Positions 46,807 to 57,988 of a stretch of 64,000 nucleotides of DNA are shown in pieces. Numbering within the stretch: the first letter of the stretch is position 1; each line of letters starts with the position of its first letter. The DNA is taken from contig CM048849.1 of the NCBI GenBank assembly GCA_026545225.1, positions 29,522,336 to 29,586,335 of the forward strand, given 5' to 3'. Position numbers and translations under genes: made by a program. Under the pieces are notes generated by a model. The model was not told the DNA's origin, ran no database searches, and saw nothing but the letters and a program-made list of their open reading frames with translations. This stretch comes from Cornus controversa. Its lineage: Eukaryota; Streptophyta; Magnoliopsida; Cornales; Cornaceae.

Positions 46807-47826
46807 TCAGTGAGTTGCAGCAACCACGACAGTGGAAGGAGTAGCTGCTCCGATGACAGAGGTTGCCTTCATGACGGAGGATGCGGAAGTTGGAGGAGCA
46901 GCGATGGATGCCACAAAATCGTCTTGGTAGAGGAATTGGTCGACGATGATGGTGCTAGGTGTGGCAACCAACTTCTCCCAAGCTTCTTCTGCTTCTTCGC
47001 CGCGTCTTATAAATGCTTCTGTGGCATCAAGGCAATGCATGTGTCGTTGATCAAGTAGGTTTTGAAGCCTAATGATGTTTTGGAATTGGCGACAAGCTAA
47101 TTTGCAAGTGTTGGCTTTGATTTCATCAATGGCTACCTCAAGAAGCCTACTCCGAGTCACATCATCCACAATTGATTTGGCTCGGAAAACTCGATCCATT
47201 TCTGGAACTCCAATGGCTTTTCTAATTCCATGTGTGTAGTCGGCTTCTGAGTCGAATATGCTTCGCACCTCGTCCACCAAACCAGCTTCAACCATCCGAT
47301 CAACTCGTCCGGACACAAATGAGTGGAGGACAGGCAATGATACATCGATCCAAAGAAAGCAAATCTCGTATCTGCTTGACTGAAATTCGATACCCTCATT
47401 CACTAGTGCTTTGATGTATGAATTGGAGCCACCGGCGATGATGGGAAGGCGACCACGTCGGAGTATGGATTCAACAGCTAGTGAAGCATGGTGGCGAAAA
47501 TCGGTGGATGTGAAGTCGTCATTAGGATCTACAAACCCTAATAAGTGGTGGGGGACGCCGCGACTCTCCTCTTCAGTGACTTTGTTGGTGACTATGTCAA
47601 GCCCTTTGTAAACTTGCATTTTGTCGGAATTTATAATCTCTGCCTGAAATCGCGTGGCTAGGTCAATGGAAAGTCTTGATTTTCCGGTGCCGGTAGCTCC
47701 CATGACCACCACAACCTTGTCCTTCCGACGCCGTGGAATGAAGGGTTCCATGTTGATCAGTCCTCCCCCTGGAAAATTCACAAGTGGCGGTGGTTGTTTG
47801 CAGGCAGCTGAGAATGAAAGCCTCAT
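46807..47826 (-). CDS. IPT: Adenylate isopentenyltransferase (cytokinin synthase), IPT3/IPT5-like
   Basis: Plant IPTs of this type transfer the dimethylallyl group from DMAPP to ATP/ADP, the first step of isopentenyladenine and trans-zeatin synthesis, usually in plastids. The 339-residue product is a normal length. It has the P-loop GATGTGKS (43-50), the substrate-binding block NSDKMQVYKGLDIVTNKV (66-83), VPHHLLG (91-97), GGSNSYI (132-138), the FLWIDVS and FVSGRVDRMVEAGLVDEV blocks, GIRKAIGVPE and the C-terminal ANTCKLACRQ. The coding region has no intron, as is usual for this subfamily. The ATG at 47826 was chosen because the open frame further upstream lacks an ATG (it opens at a TTG) and an apparent splice acceptor lies 13 nt before it. 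The N-terminus (about 35 residues before the conserved RRKDKVVVVMGATG) could be a short plastid signal. The tail is Ala/Ser/Thr-rich, and no CaaX prenylation motif is seen, unlike AtIPT3. Confidence 0.95.
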   Translation of the reverse strand: MRLSFSAACKQPPPLVNFPGGGLINMEPFIPRRRKDKVVVVMGATGTGKSRLSIDLATRFQAEIINSDKMQVYKGLDIVTNKVTEEESRGVPHHLLGFVDPNDDFTSTDFRHHASLAVESILRRGRLPIIAGGSNSYIKALVNEGIEFQSSRYEICFLWIDVSLPVLHSFVSGRVDRMVEAGLVDEVRSIFDSEADYTHGIRKAIGVPEMDRVFRAKSIVDDVTRSRLLEVAIDEIKANTCKLACRQFQNIIRLQNLLDQRHMHCLDATEAFIRRGEEAEEAWEKLVATPSTIIVDQFLYQDDFVASIAAPPTSASSVMKATSVIGAATPSTVVVAATH

Positions 47827-47838
47827 AATGAACTTAGC

Positions 47839-48096
47839 CTGATAGGTCACACATGCATTGAGAAAGCAAACAAAAATAAGGATACATATATATATACAAT
47901 TAGTCAACTCTAAATGAATTAATGTCTACTATGAATCAAGATTCATCCAAACATGAATACACGTGAAGCGCACACACATGTACATATATATATATATATA
48001 TATATATTTGTCTGTATAAACACACAGACATGCCATACACAGAATTCAATCACATGCGACATGTATCAACTAGGACCACTTTAATTATATACGTAC
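47839..48096 (-). other. Probable 5'-UTR intron of the IPT gene (258 bp)
   Basis: On the minus strand the donor context is CTAAAG/GTACGT (intron from 48096) and the acceptor is ACCTATCAG/GCTAAG (to 47839), giving an AT-rich interval with TA microsatellites (about 47885-47900 and 47984-48006). The presumed leader exon (about 48310-48097) has no ATG on the minus strand, while the ATG follows 13 nt after the acceptor. Joining these exons keeps the reading frame open upstream but without any ATG. This is a sequence-based prediction only. Confidence 0.6.
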
Positions 48097-48334
48097 CTTT
48101 AGATGCGGCGACCTGAGGAAAGAATTTAATGAGGAATCTTGTAGAAGCTTGATATCTGCAGAGGTGGGAGAGATAGAAGAAAGCTTTGAAAAGTTGGGAG
48201 TGAATAGCTTCAATGGATATATGAAGTGAAGGTACGGATAATGGGAACTAAACTGATGGGTTTTTTTTGTATGTATATATGAAGCTTCCTTCCTTCTATG
48301 AGCGCCACACAAGATGTATAAATGTTTATCTCTT

Positions 48335-48347
48335 CAATATATACATA
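48335..48347 (-). promoter_or_regulatory. Candidate TATA box of the IPT gene
   Basis: The minus strand reads TATGTATATATTG. A start about 25-35 nt downstream would fall near 48305-48312, at the head of the ATG-free leader. Several other TA-rich stretches nearby make this tentative. Confidence 0.35.
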
Positions 48348-49421
48348 GTTATGTGGTCAAAATGAGGATTTGTGGCCTTAATTATGAGAAGAATATATAT
48401 GTATATGACTATGACTATGACTACAAATGTATACACATCTTTCTGTGAAGCTCAACCACTTAACACAAGCTATTAGAGTGGCTCGGTATTTAAGGTGGTG
48501 GGAAGAAGATTCCATCGCTCACCGCTGGTTTCACAGATTTCCATAGGACGAGTCGAATTGTTGACACATTGATGCACGATTAGATGCTTTCTTCAGTGGC
48601 CAGATGGAGGGACAAAACTGGAACAAACTTTTTCTTTTTGACCTTTAAGCTTTCTTCAGGACTGTCCCGTTTAATAAAATTGATAATTAAGTACTCAAAT
48701 CTTAATTTTTTATTTTTAAGTGTTGAAGACTTGTGATATTTGTAAATTTATAAAAAAAAAAAAAAATTTACGTCTTTTTAAATTTTAGGTGTTGTGAAAA
48801 CTGAAATTACTGTCACTTCAGTGACAATTATTTTTTTAAGTGATAATACCTACTTGATTAAATAAATACTTAAATCATTCAGAATTTAGTGTTATCAAAC
48901 GACACATGTTATTTGAGTAAGTCTATATATATATATATATAATATATATATAATATGAATTAGTATTAATCAACTAAAAGTGGAGTTGTGGTCCCTAACA
49001 GCAATCCCCAAAACTTTTGTTTATTTATAATATTTCTTTCCATAGAAGATAAAAAGAAATTTAAAAGTTAGAATCTTCCCTTAATATTTTATTAAGTTTA
49101 TCATTATCCTCATAAAATATACCCCCACACGCTATCAACTCGGGGTGGCAATGTCGTTTTCCAAAAAGCAGCGGCAAAACCTATTTCTACCATAGCGGTT
49201 TTGACGGTACTTTCTTATTATATATAATATATTTTTGTGTAATTATATATATGACTATAAGAGTAAAATGTAAAAAATTCTCTTTTATTTTACCTTGCAA
49301 GAAACTCCAAGAAAAAAAAAAAAAAAAACTGCAAAAATTTGTAAAACAGACCAAAAAAAAAATCCTGAACTTACATACCCATATACCCTTTCATATTAAA
49401 TTTTTTATTTATTATTAATTT

Positions 49422-50133
49422 ATCTTTATTATCTTTTCTCTTATATAAATATTAATTATACAATTTACCTAATTTTATTATTGTTATCAATTTATCATAA
49501 AAATGAAAAAAAAATACACGAACTTGTAATTACTACCAAATTCAGCCATTTTCTAAAATGATTAACTTATTATTAAAACTTTACTATTCATAATAAGACT
49601 TATTATACCCAACTTAAACTTTTTTACCATAAAACAAATACATTTTTTTCATACAATATATTAATGAAAAATTAAGAAATTATTTAAATAATACACTACC
49701 TTATTTTTTATGTAGTATATTCATGAAAAATTAAGGAATTATTTAAATTGTTTAAAACATTACTTAATTTTTTTTAATCTTTATTATCTTTTCTCTTATA
49801 TAAATATTAATTTTACCATTTACATAATTTTATTATTGTTATCAATTTATCATAAAAATGAAAAAAATACACGAACTTGTAATTACTACCAAATTTAGCA
49901 ATTTTCTAAAATGATTAACTTATTATTAAAACTTTACTATTCGTAATAAGACTTACTATACCCAATTTAAATTTTTTTATCATAAAACAAATACATTTTT
50001 TTCATACAATATATTAATGAAAAATTAAGAAATTATTTAAATAATAAAGTACCGTATTTTTTATGTAGTATATTCATGAAAAATTAAGGACTTATTTAAA
50101 TTGTTTAAAACATTACTTAATTTTTTTATTAAA
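49422..50133. repeat. 355-bp tandem duplication, two copies
   Basis: CTTTATTATCTTTTCTC recurs at 49424 and 49779, and the two ~355-bp units match throughout with few differences (for example TTCAGCCATTTTC versus TTTAGCAATTTTC). The sequence is non-coding and very AT-rich. Confidence 0.88.
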
Positions 50134-50263
50134 AAAATTAATTTCAAGAATTAAAGGTAATTTATGTATATTTGATGGAGAATATGTCATCAAAATAGTA
50201 TGAATTTTTTTCATAATTTATACAATTCTATAATTAGGTATCGAACTAATAGTCTCTTTATTA

Positions 50264-50687
50264 AGGCCTTATTTGAAGGAGCTTCCTGATTGTAAAATTC
50301 ATTTCATTTAAAAGGCCTTTGAAAAATGCTTCCAATAAAAATAATTTAAAAGAAAAAAGTTGTTTGGTGGATGCATTTTTTTAATTTCCTTCCACAATTA
50401 ACACATTTTTAACTTGACAAATTTATCTTAAATAATTACTTTCAATAGACAAGTTTCACAAAAAAAAAGGAGGCAAAATTGTCTATAAATTTTGTTGTTT
50501 AAAATAATTATGACTTCCTTCTAAAACCAAATTTTTTCAATTTCCTTTGAACGGACTTTTAAGGACTTTGACTTTCATTAGAAGTCCATTTTCCTTATTT
50601 CATCAAACACTAACATTTTTTTGGAAATGACTTAATGGTCTTGGAAGTCCGTTTCAATCCCCTATGAACCTCCCCCAAACAGGCACT
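50264..50687. mobile_element. Possible hAT-type MITE
   Basis: Termini AGGCCTTATTTGAAGGAGCTTCC and, in reverse, AGTGCCTGTTTGGGGGAGGTTC resemble each other and the common plant hAT ends. No clear 8-bp target duplication was found, so boundaries are tentative. Confidence 0.4.
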
Positions 50688-50892
50688 AAAACAGGTTGCG
50701 AAATAAGACAAATAGAACCAAAAAGAATAAAAATATGGGAACCTTAAATTTCAATTGATGCATACTCATGTCGGTACTCAAGTCCCAATGGGAAAAAGAG
50801 ATGGGTTAATTAATGTCAGGTAGACAATTAACTGTAAAATCTTCTTGATGAATTATCATAATAAAAATTCATGTACCTGACCTCATTCATAT

Positions 50893-50998
50893 GAGAAATT
50901 ATTAGTTGCAACGGTGATAACACGTCACATAGCTGATGTGGTGTTACAACCCAATGAATATAAGCCATGTGATAACAAAAACATGGCCCATTTGTATC
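50893..50998. mobile_element. Mutator-type MITE, left part (split by element R)
   Basis: It starts GAGAAATTATTAGTTGCAAC. The matching inverted end (GAGAAATTATTACTTACAAC on the minus strand) ends at 56314. Flanking 9-mers CATTCATAT (50884-50892) and CATTGGTAT (56315-56323) match at 7 of 9. With R removed the element is about 230 bp. Confidence 0.6.
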
Positions 50999-52298
50999 TA
51001 TTCGATCAATTAATCAGTTAAGCAGGCTGATTGAATTGTCAACATGTGTGCGAGCATGAGAAAATTAGTTAGTGGAACACAAGTATCTCCTTTGAGTATT
51101 GTATTGGATCAAGCGATTGGCTAAGGAGAGAGAATACAAAACTCTTTATTGAGTATTTTTTGCCTCAATGAAGAAGACTTTAAGGTGCGCAAAGAATTGC
51201 GAGACCGATTCATAGCAAAGAGGAAGGTAAAAAGAGGGAGATAGCAAAGGGAGAGATAGAAAGTGAGGGAGATTAGACAGATAGACTGATTAAAGGAGGC
51301 ATGGAGCAAGAAATTTATAAGGGAGATGTAACATAAGTAGAGACAAAAATAATATTCTGGGAGAATATTGTGTTTGAGAAGAATTGCTTGTGATGCAATG
51401 TTTATAAAATGGCTATGGACCCCTTAATTAAGAGTTTCCTATATTTATTTATAGAAAACTTACATAACTAACTTCCTAAATCTAAGTTATAAGATAATAA
51501 TGAAATAAAACAATTACATAAAAATAAATAAACAAAATATATCCTAATGCACTGTGTCTTTAAGTCCCAAAAAATATAGTTCCTTTAACGTCAGCCTTCC
51601 TAGAGTTCAAGTTCCACTTAACTTCATCCTCAATGCAGCCTTCATTTGTACTACAATTCACCAAAGTCTTCCAATGTAGCCTAAATTCATAGGAGTCCTT
51701 GTTCAATACAAACTAATCCATGCATATGCATAGACCATGTTATATGTATATTATGTATAGCCAACTTCATAGTAATAACTTGGTTATAAGAGTCCTTATC
51801 CATGAAACATTCACCAATATCTATCTTCTGTTTTATATAAGATTTAGCTAGAGTCCAAAGTGTGGATGACTCTATCTCCTAAGCTCCTATATAGTCCAAG
51901 TCACACTTAGACTTATCCACACAACTAGCCTGTCGTAGCCCTCCGCCTTCACAAAGTCCATAGCTTAGCAAATACCTTCCCAATAATATAGCATACCCTT
52001 GTAAGAGTCCATCTTCAATGTAAACTAATCAACTATATATATATATACCATGCATATCCAAAGTCAACGATGAAACTTTAAGAGTCCTAAACATCTATAA
52101 TTTTATTCCTATTAGCATTTAAAGTCATTATTTTTATGAACTCTTGATAAAGTCCAATTCCACTAATACTCATCCCTAAATCAAGGCTTGTTTTTATCTC
52201 TTGGTTAATCTGGTCCTCTTTTCATTTATATACTGATTTCTTATCCATATCAACACCAAAGTGACAGCCACATGTCACGCCACTTTGGGGTGTCAACA
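50999..52298 (-). repeat. 3' LTR of element R (1300 bp)
   Basis: It aligns over its length with 54929-56186. Landmarks are AGAATTGC..TGATGCAATGTTT and CCAAGTCACACTTAGACTTA. Confidence 0.85.
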
Positions 52299-52712
52299 AT
52301 TACCTCCCAATTGTATTGGAATGAACCTTTCATAACCATGGCTGATTGAACTAGGACTTGGAAGGGAATGACAAATAAAAGGACTCTCAAACCATGTACA
52401 CTTCATTTATTCTGGATCACCATTGAGGTAATCTTTATTTCAAGTTAGCCAAACTACACTTGTTGATCATGACCTTCCACTATTCCCTTTAAAAATGGAT
52501 GATAACGATTCTTACCCAACTTGCCGAAAAGTTGGCTGATACACATCGGCGATCCATATACTCAAAATTATCATAGCATAGTTGTGATTGGTTGATATTA
52601 AATTGTTATGTAATGTCATATTGGTCGATCGGATTACTAAAAAAATGACATTGTTCCAATAGACTTGAATTTTTTTATCTATCGGCCAATAAAGTTCAAT
52701 CCTTAGCCGATA

Positions 52713-52956
52713 TATATCTTTGAGCAATTCTTTCAAGTCATCATCAGCCAAGCTCTTCTTCACACTGGCTGATGCTGGTATTCCAATCTTACAATTTTCA
52801 ATAGGAAATTTGGAATCAGCTATATAAAACTTTGTATATCTTTGAGCAATTTTTTCAAGTCATCATCAGCCAAACTCTTCTTCACACTGGCTGATACTGA
52901 TATTCCAATCTTACAATTTTCAATAGGAAATTTGGAATCGGCTATATAAAACTTTG
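52713..52956 (-). repeat. 122-bp tandem duplication in R
   Basis: Two nearly identical units begin TATATCTTTGAGCAATT at 52713 and 52835 and include CAAGTCATCATCAGCCAA. Confidence 0.85.
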
Positions 52957-53234
52957 TATTGACTCGTGGATTTTTTTTTATGAGTTTGACTTCACCTCTA
53001 TCAAACCTTGTTGCCCGCTCGGGTCTAGAGGTTTACGTGGAGGATGAAGTTTTTCATTTTCTAAGCAAATACATAGCTGATCGACCATGTTTTCTCCATC
53101 AAAATCCTTATTTGAGTCTCCTCTAGAATGGGAAGAAAATAACTTTGTCGATTTTTTGAATCAACCAATTGGCCTTTGTCTTAGGCTGGTTGATTAATGT
53201 ATTGTTGCTTAGAAAAAATTGAAAAAAATTAACT

Positions 53235-54928
53235 TTCCTCACTTTATTCCAATGATTGTTGTGGCTGAGACACTTGTAGCTGAGCAAGTGCTTGAGTTTG
53301 TAGAAGAAATTTTCTTACTAGTCGAGAAACCTCATGATCTATCATAGAGGCTGATCGATTATAAAAGGGTTTAAACATTAGATTGACTGATCTGCTCAGT
53401 CTCTGATTGGTTATTTTCTCCAGCAAATGTTTTGTAACCTTTAAGATACTTATCCTCATTTATAACGTCTAAATAATAAATTGATCAGCCAACTCTTCTA
53501 ACACCTATATCACATTCTTGATTATCTAAATCAGCCAACTAGCCTCTATCCTGGGCTGGCTGATTAATTCCTCTTTTTTCATTTACCACTAACAGTTGAT
53601 TAGCCACTGGTGGTTGATAATTCTGAGACTAATCTTCTAGTTGATTAGCCATCAGCTGCTCAGCCCCCGAGTGTAGTAACCCTTGTGGACGAGTGTGAGT
53701 GGGCGGGTGCGAAGACAGGCATTGGGCTGAGCTACCACACTGATAGGGTACAGGGTACTCAATCCCACTTCGCCTGTGTGTGGAAAAGGGGATGTGCTTA
53801 TATGTAGTATATTCTCTTCAAATGGTATGAGGCCTTTTGGGGTAAAATTCAAGAGCAAAATCATGCGGGCTCAAGCTCAAAGCGGACAATATCATACCAT
53901 GTGTTGGAGCGGGGTATTACACCGAGTGTCGAAGGTGGTGGACTATAATCAAACCAACCTTAAGGTTGATCTCCCACTAGCAGCTGATTAGTTACTGGTG
54001 GTTGACTATAAGCAGGCAAACTATATGGCTGATTTCCCATCGGCCCCCCACACCCCCCCTGAGCACATATCACAAATTGAGGATTTACGACAAATGATGG
54101 ATTTGGGTGTCTCTACCAAACATGGTTGCCCCTTAGGTCTGGAGGTTCTCTAAAAGGAAAAAATTGTGGAGCTTCATGTGAAGTTAGTGGATGAACACAT
54201 GGCTGATACAGCGGCTGCTTTGGTGGCTGCTGCACTGTAAATGGTTGTTGGTTCGTTGAAATGATTATATGTGGTTGATTTCCCATTGGCGGCTGATGTA
54301 TCGTTGGCGATAGTGGTTGGTATGTAGAAATATTCAGTTGTGGCTAAACTTCTGACCAAATTGTTGGCAAGCTTTTGGAAGGATTGCTGGCTGATTTGGC
54401 TGATCATATTTATGCCACCTTGGTGACTGATTAGTCACAACTTACCCCCCGAGTGTTGGAGATTGTTGATTATATTTAGACCAACCTTGTGGCTGATCTA
54501 CCACTAATGGCTGATTTGCCGCTGATGGCTAATTTGACTGAGCCGGGACTATTGGTTGATTATGTTGTACAATTATTGTTGGCTGAGCCACAAGTGGCTG
54601 AACAACAGATGATTGAACATAATCTTGAGACATTGGTTGGGAAATCGACTGTTGAACATTGAAACCCAAGATTGTGTTAGATCGTCTTGGATAACACCCA
54701 ATAATTCATCAAAAGGAATATTATAACATACACAATAGTTGTCACAACCAGCATAAAACTCGTCAAAACTAACGTTATTGCGAGTATAAAAATTGTCAGA
54801 ATGAGTGTTTATTATGTTTATAAACTCCCTTAATAATGTCAAACCAAATGTGCAAATAGTGGAACTACTCGTTGGTAGTGGCATTGCAATCCCTTTAGAA
54901 CTTTTCCGTCCCACTAGGCGTGCCAAAA
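53235..54928 (-). pseudogene. gag-like relic of R with N/Q/P-rich repeats
   Basis: Read leftwards from the primer site, a 122-codon frame (54941-54573) contains FDEFYAGCDNYCVCYNIPFD and DDLTQSWVSMF. After that come broken frames with recurrent NQP/DQP units, e.g. AANQPLVVDQPQGWSKYNQ (about 54515-54459) and GNQPYSLPAYSQPPVTNQ (about 54043-53990). At DNA level this appears as many GGCTGAT words. A final frame (53459-53244) is Q-rich. No zinc knuckle or enzymatic motif was seen. The Gag identity is inferred from position after the primer site. Confidence 0.5.
53672..53921 (-). mobile_element. TRIM-like solo LTR (250 bp)
   Basis: The unit has TGTAGTAACCC...GGGGTATTACA termini and a perfect duplication CCGAG at 53667-53671 and 53922-53926. 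On the minus strand it starts TGTAATACCCCGC and contains TTGTCCGCTTTGAGC and CCAAAAGGCCTCATACC, phrases typical of short plant TRIM LTRs. It is GC-richer than its host element. No 5S rRNA-like box was found, so it is not Cassandra-like. Confidence 0.82.
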
Positions 54929-56186
54929 TATTTTCAATCAATTAATCAGCTAGGCAGGCCGATTGAATTGTCAACGTGTGTGCAAGCGTGCTAGAACCGT
55001 GAAAGTAGCTTGATAGAAAATCAGTTGGTCGAACACAAGTATCTCATTTGAGTGTTGTGTTGGATCAGGCGATTAGTTATGAAGAAAGAATACCAAACTC
55101 CCTATTGAATTTTTTTCCCTAAATGGAGAGGACTTTAAGGTGCACAAAGAATTGCAAGACTAAATTGTAGCAAGGAGGGAGGTAGAAAGAGGAAGATAGA
55201 AAGTGAGGGATATTAGACAGATAGGTTAATTAGAGGAGGCAGGGAACAAGAAATTTATGAGGGAGATGCAAAATCAATAGAGATGAGCAATATTCTACGA
55301 GAATATTGTGTTTGAGAAGAATTGCACATGATGCAATGTTTGTAAGGTGGTTATAGAACCCTTAATACAGAGTTCCGTACATTTATTTATAGAAAACTTA
55401 CATAACTAACTTCCTAAATCTAAGTTGCAAGATAATAATGAAATAAAACAATTACATAAAAAGAAATAAATAAAATATATCTTAATGCACCATATCTTCA
55501 AGTCCCCAAAAATGTAGCTCCGTTAACATTAACCTTCCTAGAGTCCAAGTTCCACTCAACTTCATCCTGAATGCAGCCTTTATTTGTGCATAGTCCATGA
55601 TTTACCAAAGTCTTCCAATGTAACTCAAATTCATAGGAGTCCTTATTCAATACAAACTAATCCATGCATATACACAGACCATGTTATACGTATATTCTGT
55701 ATAGCCAACTTCATTGTACTAACTTGATTCTAAGAGTTCTTATCTATTAAAAGTTGATCAATATTCTATTTTGCATGAGAGAGTCCAAAGTGTGGATGAC
55801 TCTATCCCCTAAACTCCTATAGAGTCCAAGTCACACTTGGACTTATCCACACAACCAGCCAGTCGTAACCCTCCACTTTCACAGAGTCCATAACTTAGCA
55901 AATACCTTCCCAATAATATAGCATACCCTGGTAAGAGTCCGTCTTCAACGTAAACTAATCAACTATATATATAAAGTCCACGCATATCCAAAGTCAACAA
56001 TAAAATTTCAAGAGTCTTAAACATCTATGATTCTATTCCTATTAGCATTCAAAGTCATCATTTTTATGGACTAACTTATTTTTATCTCTTAGTTAATCGA
56101 ATTCTCTTTTCATGTATATACTGATTTCTTATCTATATCAACACTAAAGTGACGGTGAGGTATTACTTTACTTTTGGGTGTCAACA
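54929..56186 (-). repeat. 5' LTR of element R (1258 bp)
   Basis: TGTTGACACCC at 56186 on the minus strand, ending next to the primer site at 54924. The LTR end reads ...GAAAATA rather than CA. Confidence 0.82.
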
Positions 56187-56314
56187 ATATCACACAACTA
56201 GTAAATACAAATCATGTTTAACTATGCAATACAAGTGGGTCATGTAATTTACCACATGACTTGTATATATTGGATACAAGTGACATGTATCATTGTTGTA
56301 AGTAATAATTTCTC
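56187..56314. mobile_element. Mutator-type MITE, right part
   Basis: Right arm of the MITE split by R; see 50893-50998 for termini and flanks. Confidence 0.6.
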
Positions 56315-56323
56315 CATTGGTAT

Positions 56324-56969
56324 CTAATTAAAGTAAGAATAATGATAGCGATGATATTATTACGTCTTAATGCGTTTCTTACTTGCCTTTCCACGTCACA
56401 GGTTCCCTCAAATTTTACTAACAAAGTTACGTTGTACGGTGTGTGAACTTTGTTGTACTATTCAATATTCATCTAAAATTGGTCGGCAATTTTAAATGAA
56501 ATAAAGAAAGAAAGAATAAAAGAAAAAGTTGGCCCTGATTAACGATACTTCTTAACTTTTCCTTTTTTTAATTAAAAATAACTATTTGATATGACATTTA
56601 TACAACAAATGGTGGGTTGGAGAATATTTTTGCATTTAATTAAAGTAAGAGAACAAATTAAACTATTTATTCGGCAACATTGGAGTTCAGTATGGGTTCT
56701 GGAATCGAAGATAAAATGAATATGCAAATGTTAATGGCTGTAATATCAAGAATCTTTTCTATCTTGCTTATTCTTTAATTATTATTTTTTTATTCTTTTT
56801 TTACTATTATATCAAAAGAATTATTATTTATGTTTGTTTTTTGTACACACTTTTTTGGAAGGAATTAAAAAAGAGTTAATCATTGATATTATTTTGCATA
56901 AAATGACTTCTCCCATAATTAAAAAATAAATAAAATTATTTATTCAGACAATAGTAGAGTTCAATATGG
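56324..56969. other. Intergenic sequence, nothing recognised
   Basis: AT-rich. A short diverged duplication is present: CTATTTATTCGG..GGAGTTCAGTATGG near 56664 and TTATTTATTCAG..AGAGTTCAATATGG near 56937. Confidence 0.45.
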
Positions 56970-56978
56970 CTCTTGGAA

Positions 56979-57191
56979 GAGCAATGCTACACGTCTCGAA
57001 TAAATATCACAAATTTTAACTCGAATCTATGTGGCAGGTGATATAGACCATTATTTTAGGAAATAAAATTAAATGGTAAGTTATTATTGGTGGAATTCCC
57101 CCCATACACGGAGTCCCTATGGTATTATCACCTGCCACATAGATTCGAGTTAAAAATTCATGAAATAAAATTGTGACGTTTAGCATTTCTC
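56979..57191. mobile_element. Mutator-type MITE (213 bp)
   Basis: Terminal inverted repeats of about 60 bp with mismatches start GAGCAATGCTACACGTC (left) and GAGAAATGCTAAACGTC (right, minus strand). The inner part has a near-perfect 30-bp arm (TTTTAACTCGAATCTATGTG at 57013). The 9-bp duplication CTCTTGGAA is perfect (56970-56978 and 57192-57200), as expected for Mutator-like elements. No transposase. Confidence 0.9.
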
Positions 57192-57197
57192 CTCTTG

Positions 57198-57200
<3 letters not shown>

Positions 57201-57243
<43 letters not shown>
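57201..57243. repeat. (TA)n microsatellite
   Basis: About 21 TA units, directly following the MITE's target duplication. Confidence 0.95.
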
Positions 57244-57245
<2 letters not shown>

Positions 57246-57979
57246 AAAAAATCATTAGTTGTGTTCGTGTTGGTTCTGCCTCCACAAAGTGTTGGAATTA
57301 AGGTGAATATAATTGGAAAAAGAATTAGCCTTCGACATTATTATACATATAATGACTGTTATCAGACATAAATTTAAGTCCTCACACTTGTGAGTCAAAA
57401 TTTGACTAATACTTCAAGTAATAAATTGTCATATTGTACTACAAAATTACGGTGGAATTAGAAAAAAAAAAAAAAAAAGGATTCCAAAGTACCATACATA
57501 TATAGACCAAATGATGATAGAGGAAAACTGCAAAAAAAGACCTATCTTCTGGTTTATGTTGCATAATGTGGTTGTTCTCATAGTTGAAACTATTACATCT
57601 TTATGCTTCCAAACTTTATTATTTTATGAAACATTGAATTGTATAACAAAAATTAGTGGCAGTAGACAAAAAATAAGAATATATGCGGCAAACAAAAGAA
57701 ACAAATATAATACCTAATGTGTTGGAGGTCTCTTAAAAAGTACGTAAATGCAGTTTAGGACCCTAATTAACTAGATGGGATTGATTCAAAGAAAACGTCG
57801 CATGGAATCAACTTTTGAACACTTTTGCATCAGTCAATCACCTAGCTAGCTATAAAGTTTAAGACCCTAATCATCTCGTGTACACCTTAAATTGATAATG
57901 CAACAAACTGCACCGCTGATGCAATACATTACATTCTAGATGATGACATAATGATGTAACACATGCACAAGTTTATATA
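57244..57979. other. Intergenic sequence
   Basis: No gene seen. AGCTATAAAGTTTAAGACCC near 57848 recurs as AGCTATATAGTTTAGGACCC near 58639, each followed by TAATC.TCTCGTGTAC. Confidence 0.45.
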
Positions 57980-57988
57980 TGAGGCTGG

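Larger units (their letters stand above)
48350..50892. other. AT-rich region upstream of the IPT gene
   Basis: No coding frame is seen. It holds the presumed distal promoter of the minus-strand IPT gene, a TA run (48924-48955), a 355-bp tandem duplication and a possible hAT-type MITE. Confidence 0.6.
50999..56186 (-). mobile_element. LTR retrotransposon R, probably non-autonomous Ty3/gypsy
   Basis: LTRs lie at 50999-52298 (3' LTR) and 54929-56186 (5' LTR); both start TGTTGACACCC on the minus strand. A primer-site-like TGGCACGCCTAGTGGGAC lies just inside the 5' LTR (54924-54907) and a purine-rich AATTGGGAGGTAAT precedes the 3' LTR. Target duplications are GTATC (50994-50998) and ATATC (56187-56191), 4 of 5. 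The 2.6-kb internal region has only a gag-like relic and no protease, RT or integrase. The LTR pair is moderately diverged. Confidence 0.8.

Noticed and set aside
47827-47907. Longer IPT N-terminus reaching 47907
   Set aside because: That frame opens at TTG, has no upstream ATG, and lies in the predicted leader intron.
48085-48312. Separate 75-residue gene upstream of IPT, or an in-frame N-terminal extension
   Set aside because: It opens at TTG and contains no ATG; it is better read as untranslated leader.
53672-53921. Cassandra TRIM with 5S rRNA promoter
   Set aside because: No 5S-like internal promoter boxes could be seen in the 250-bp unit.
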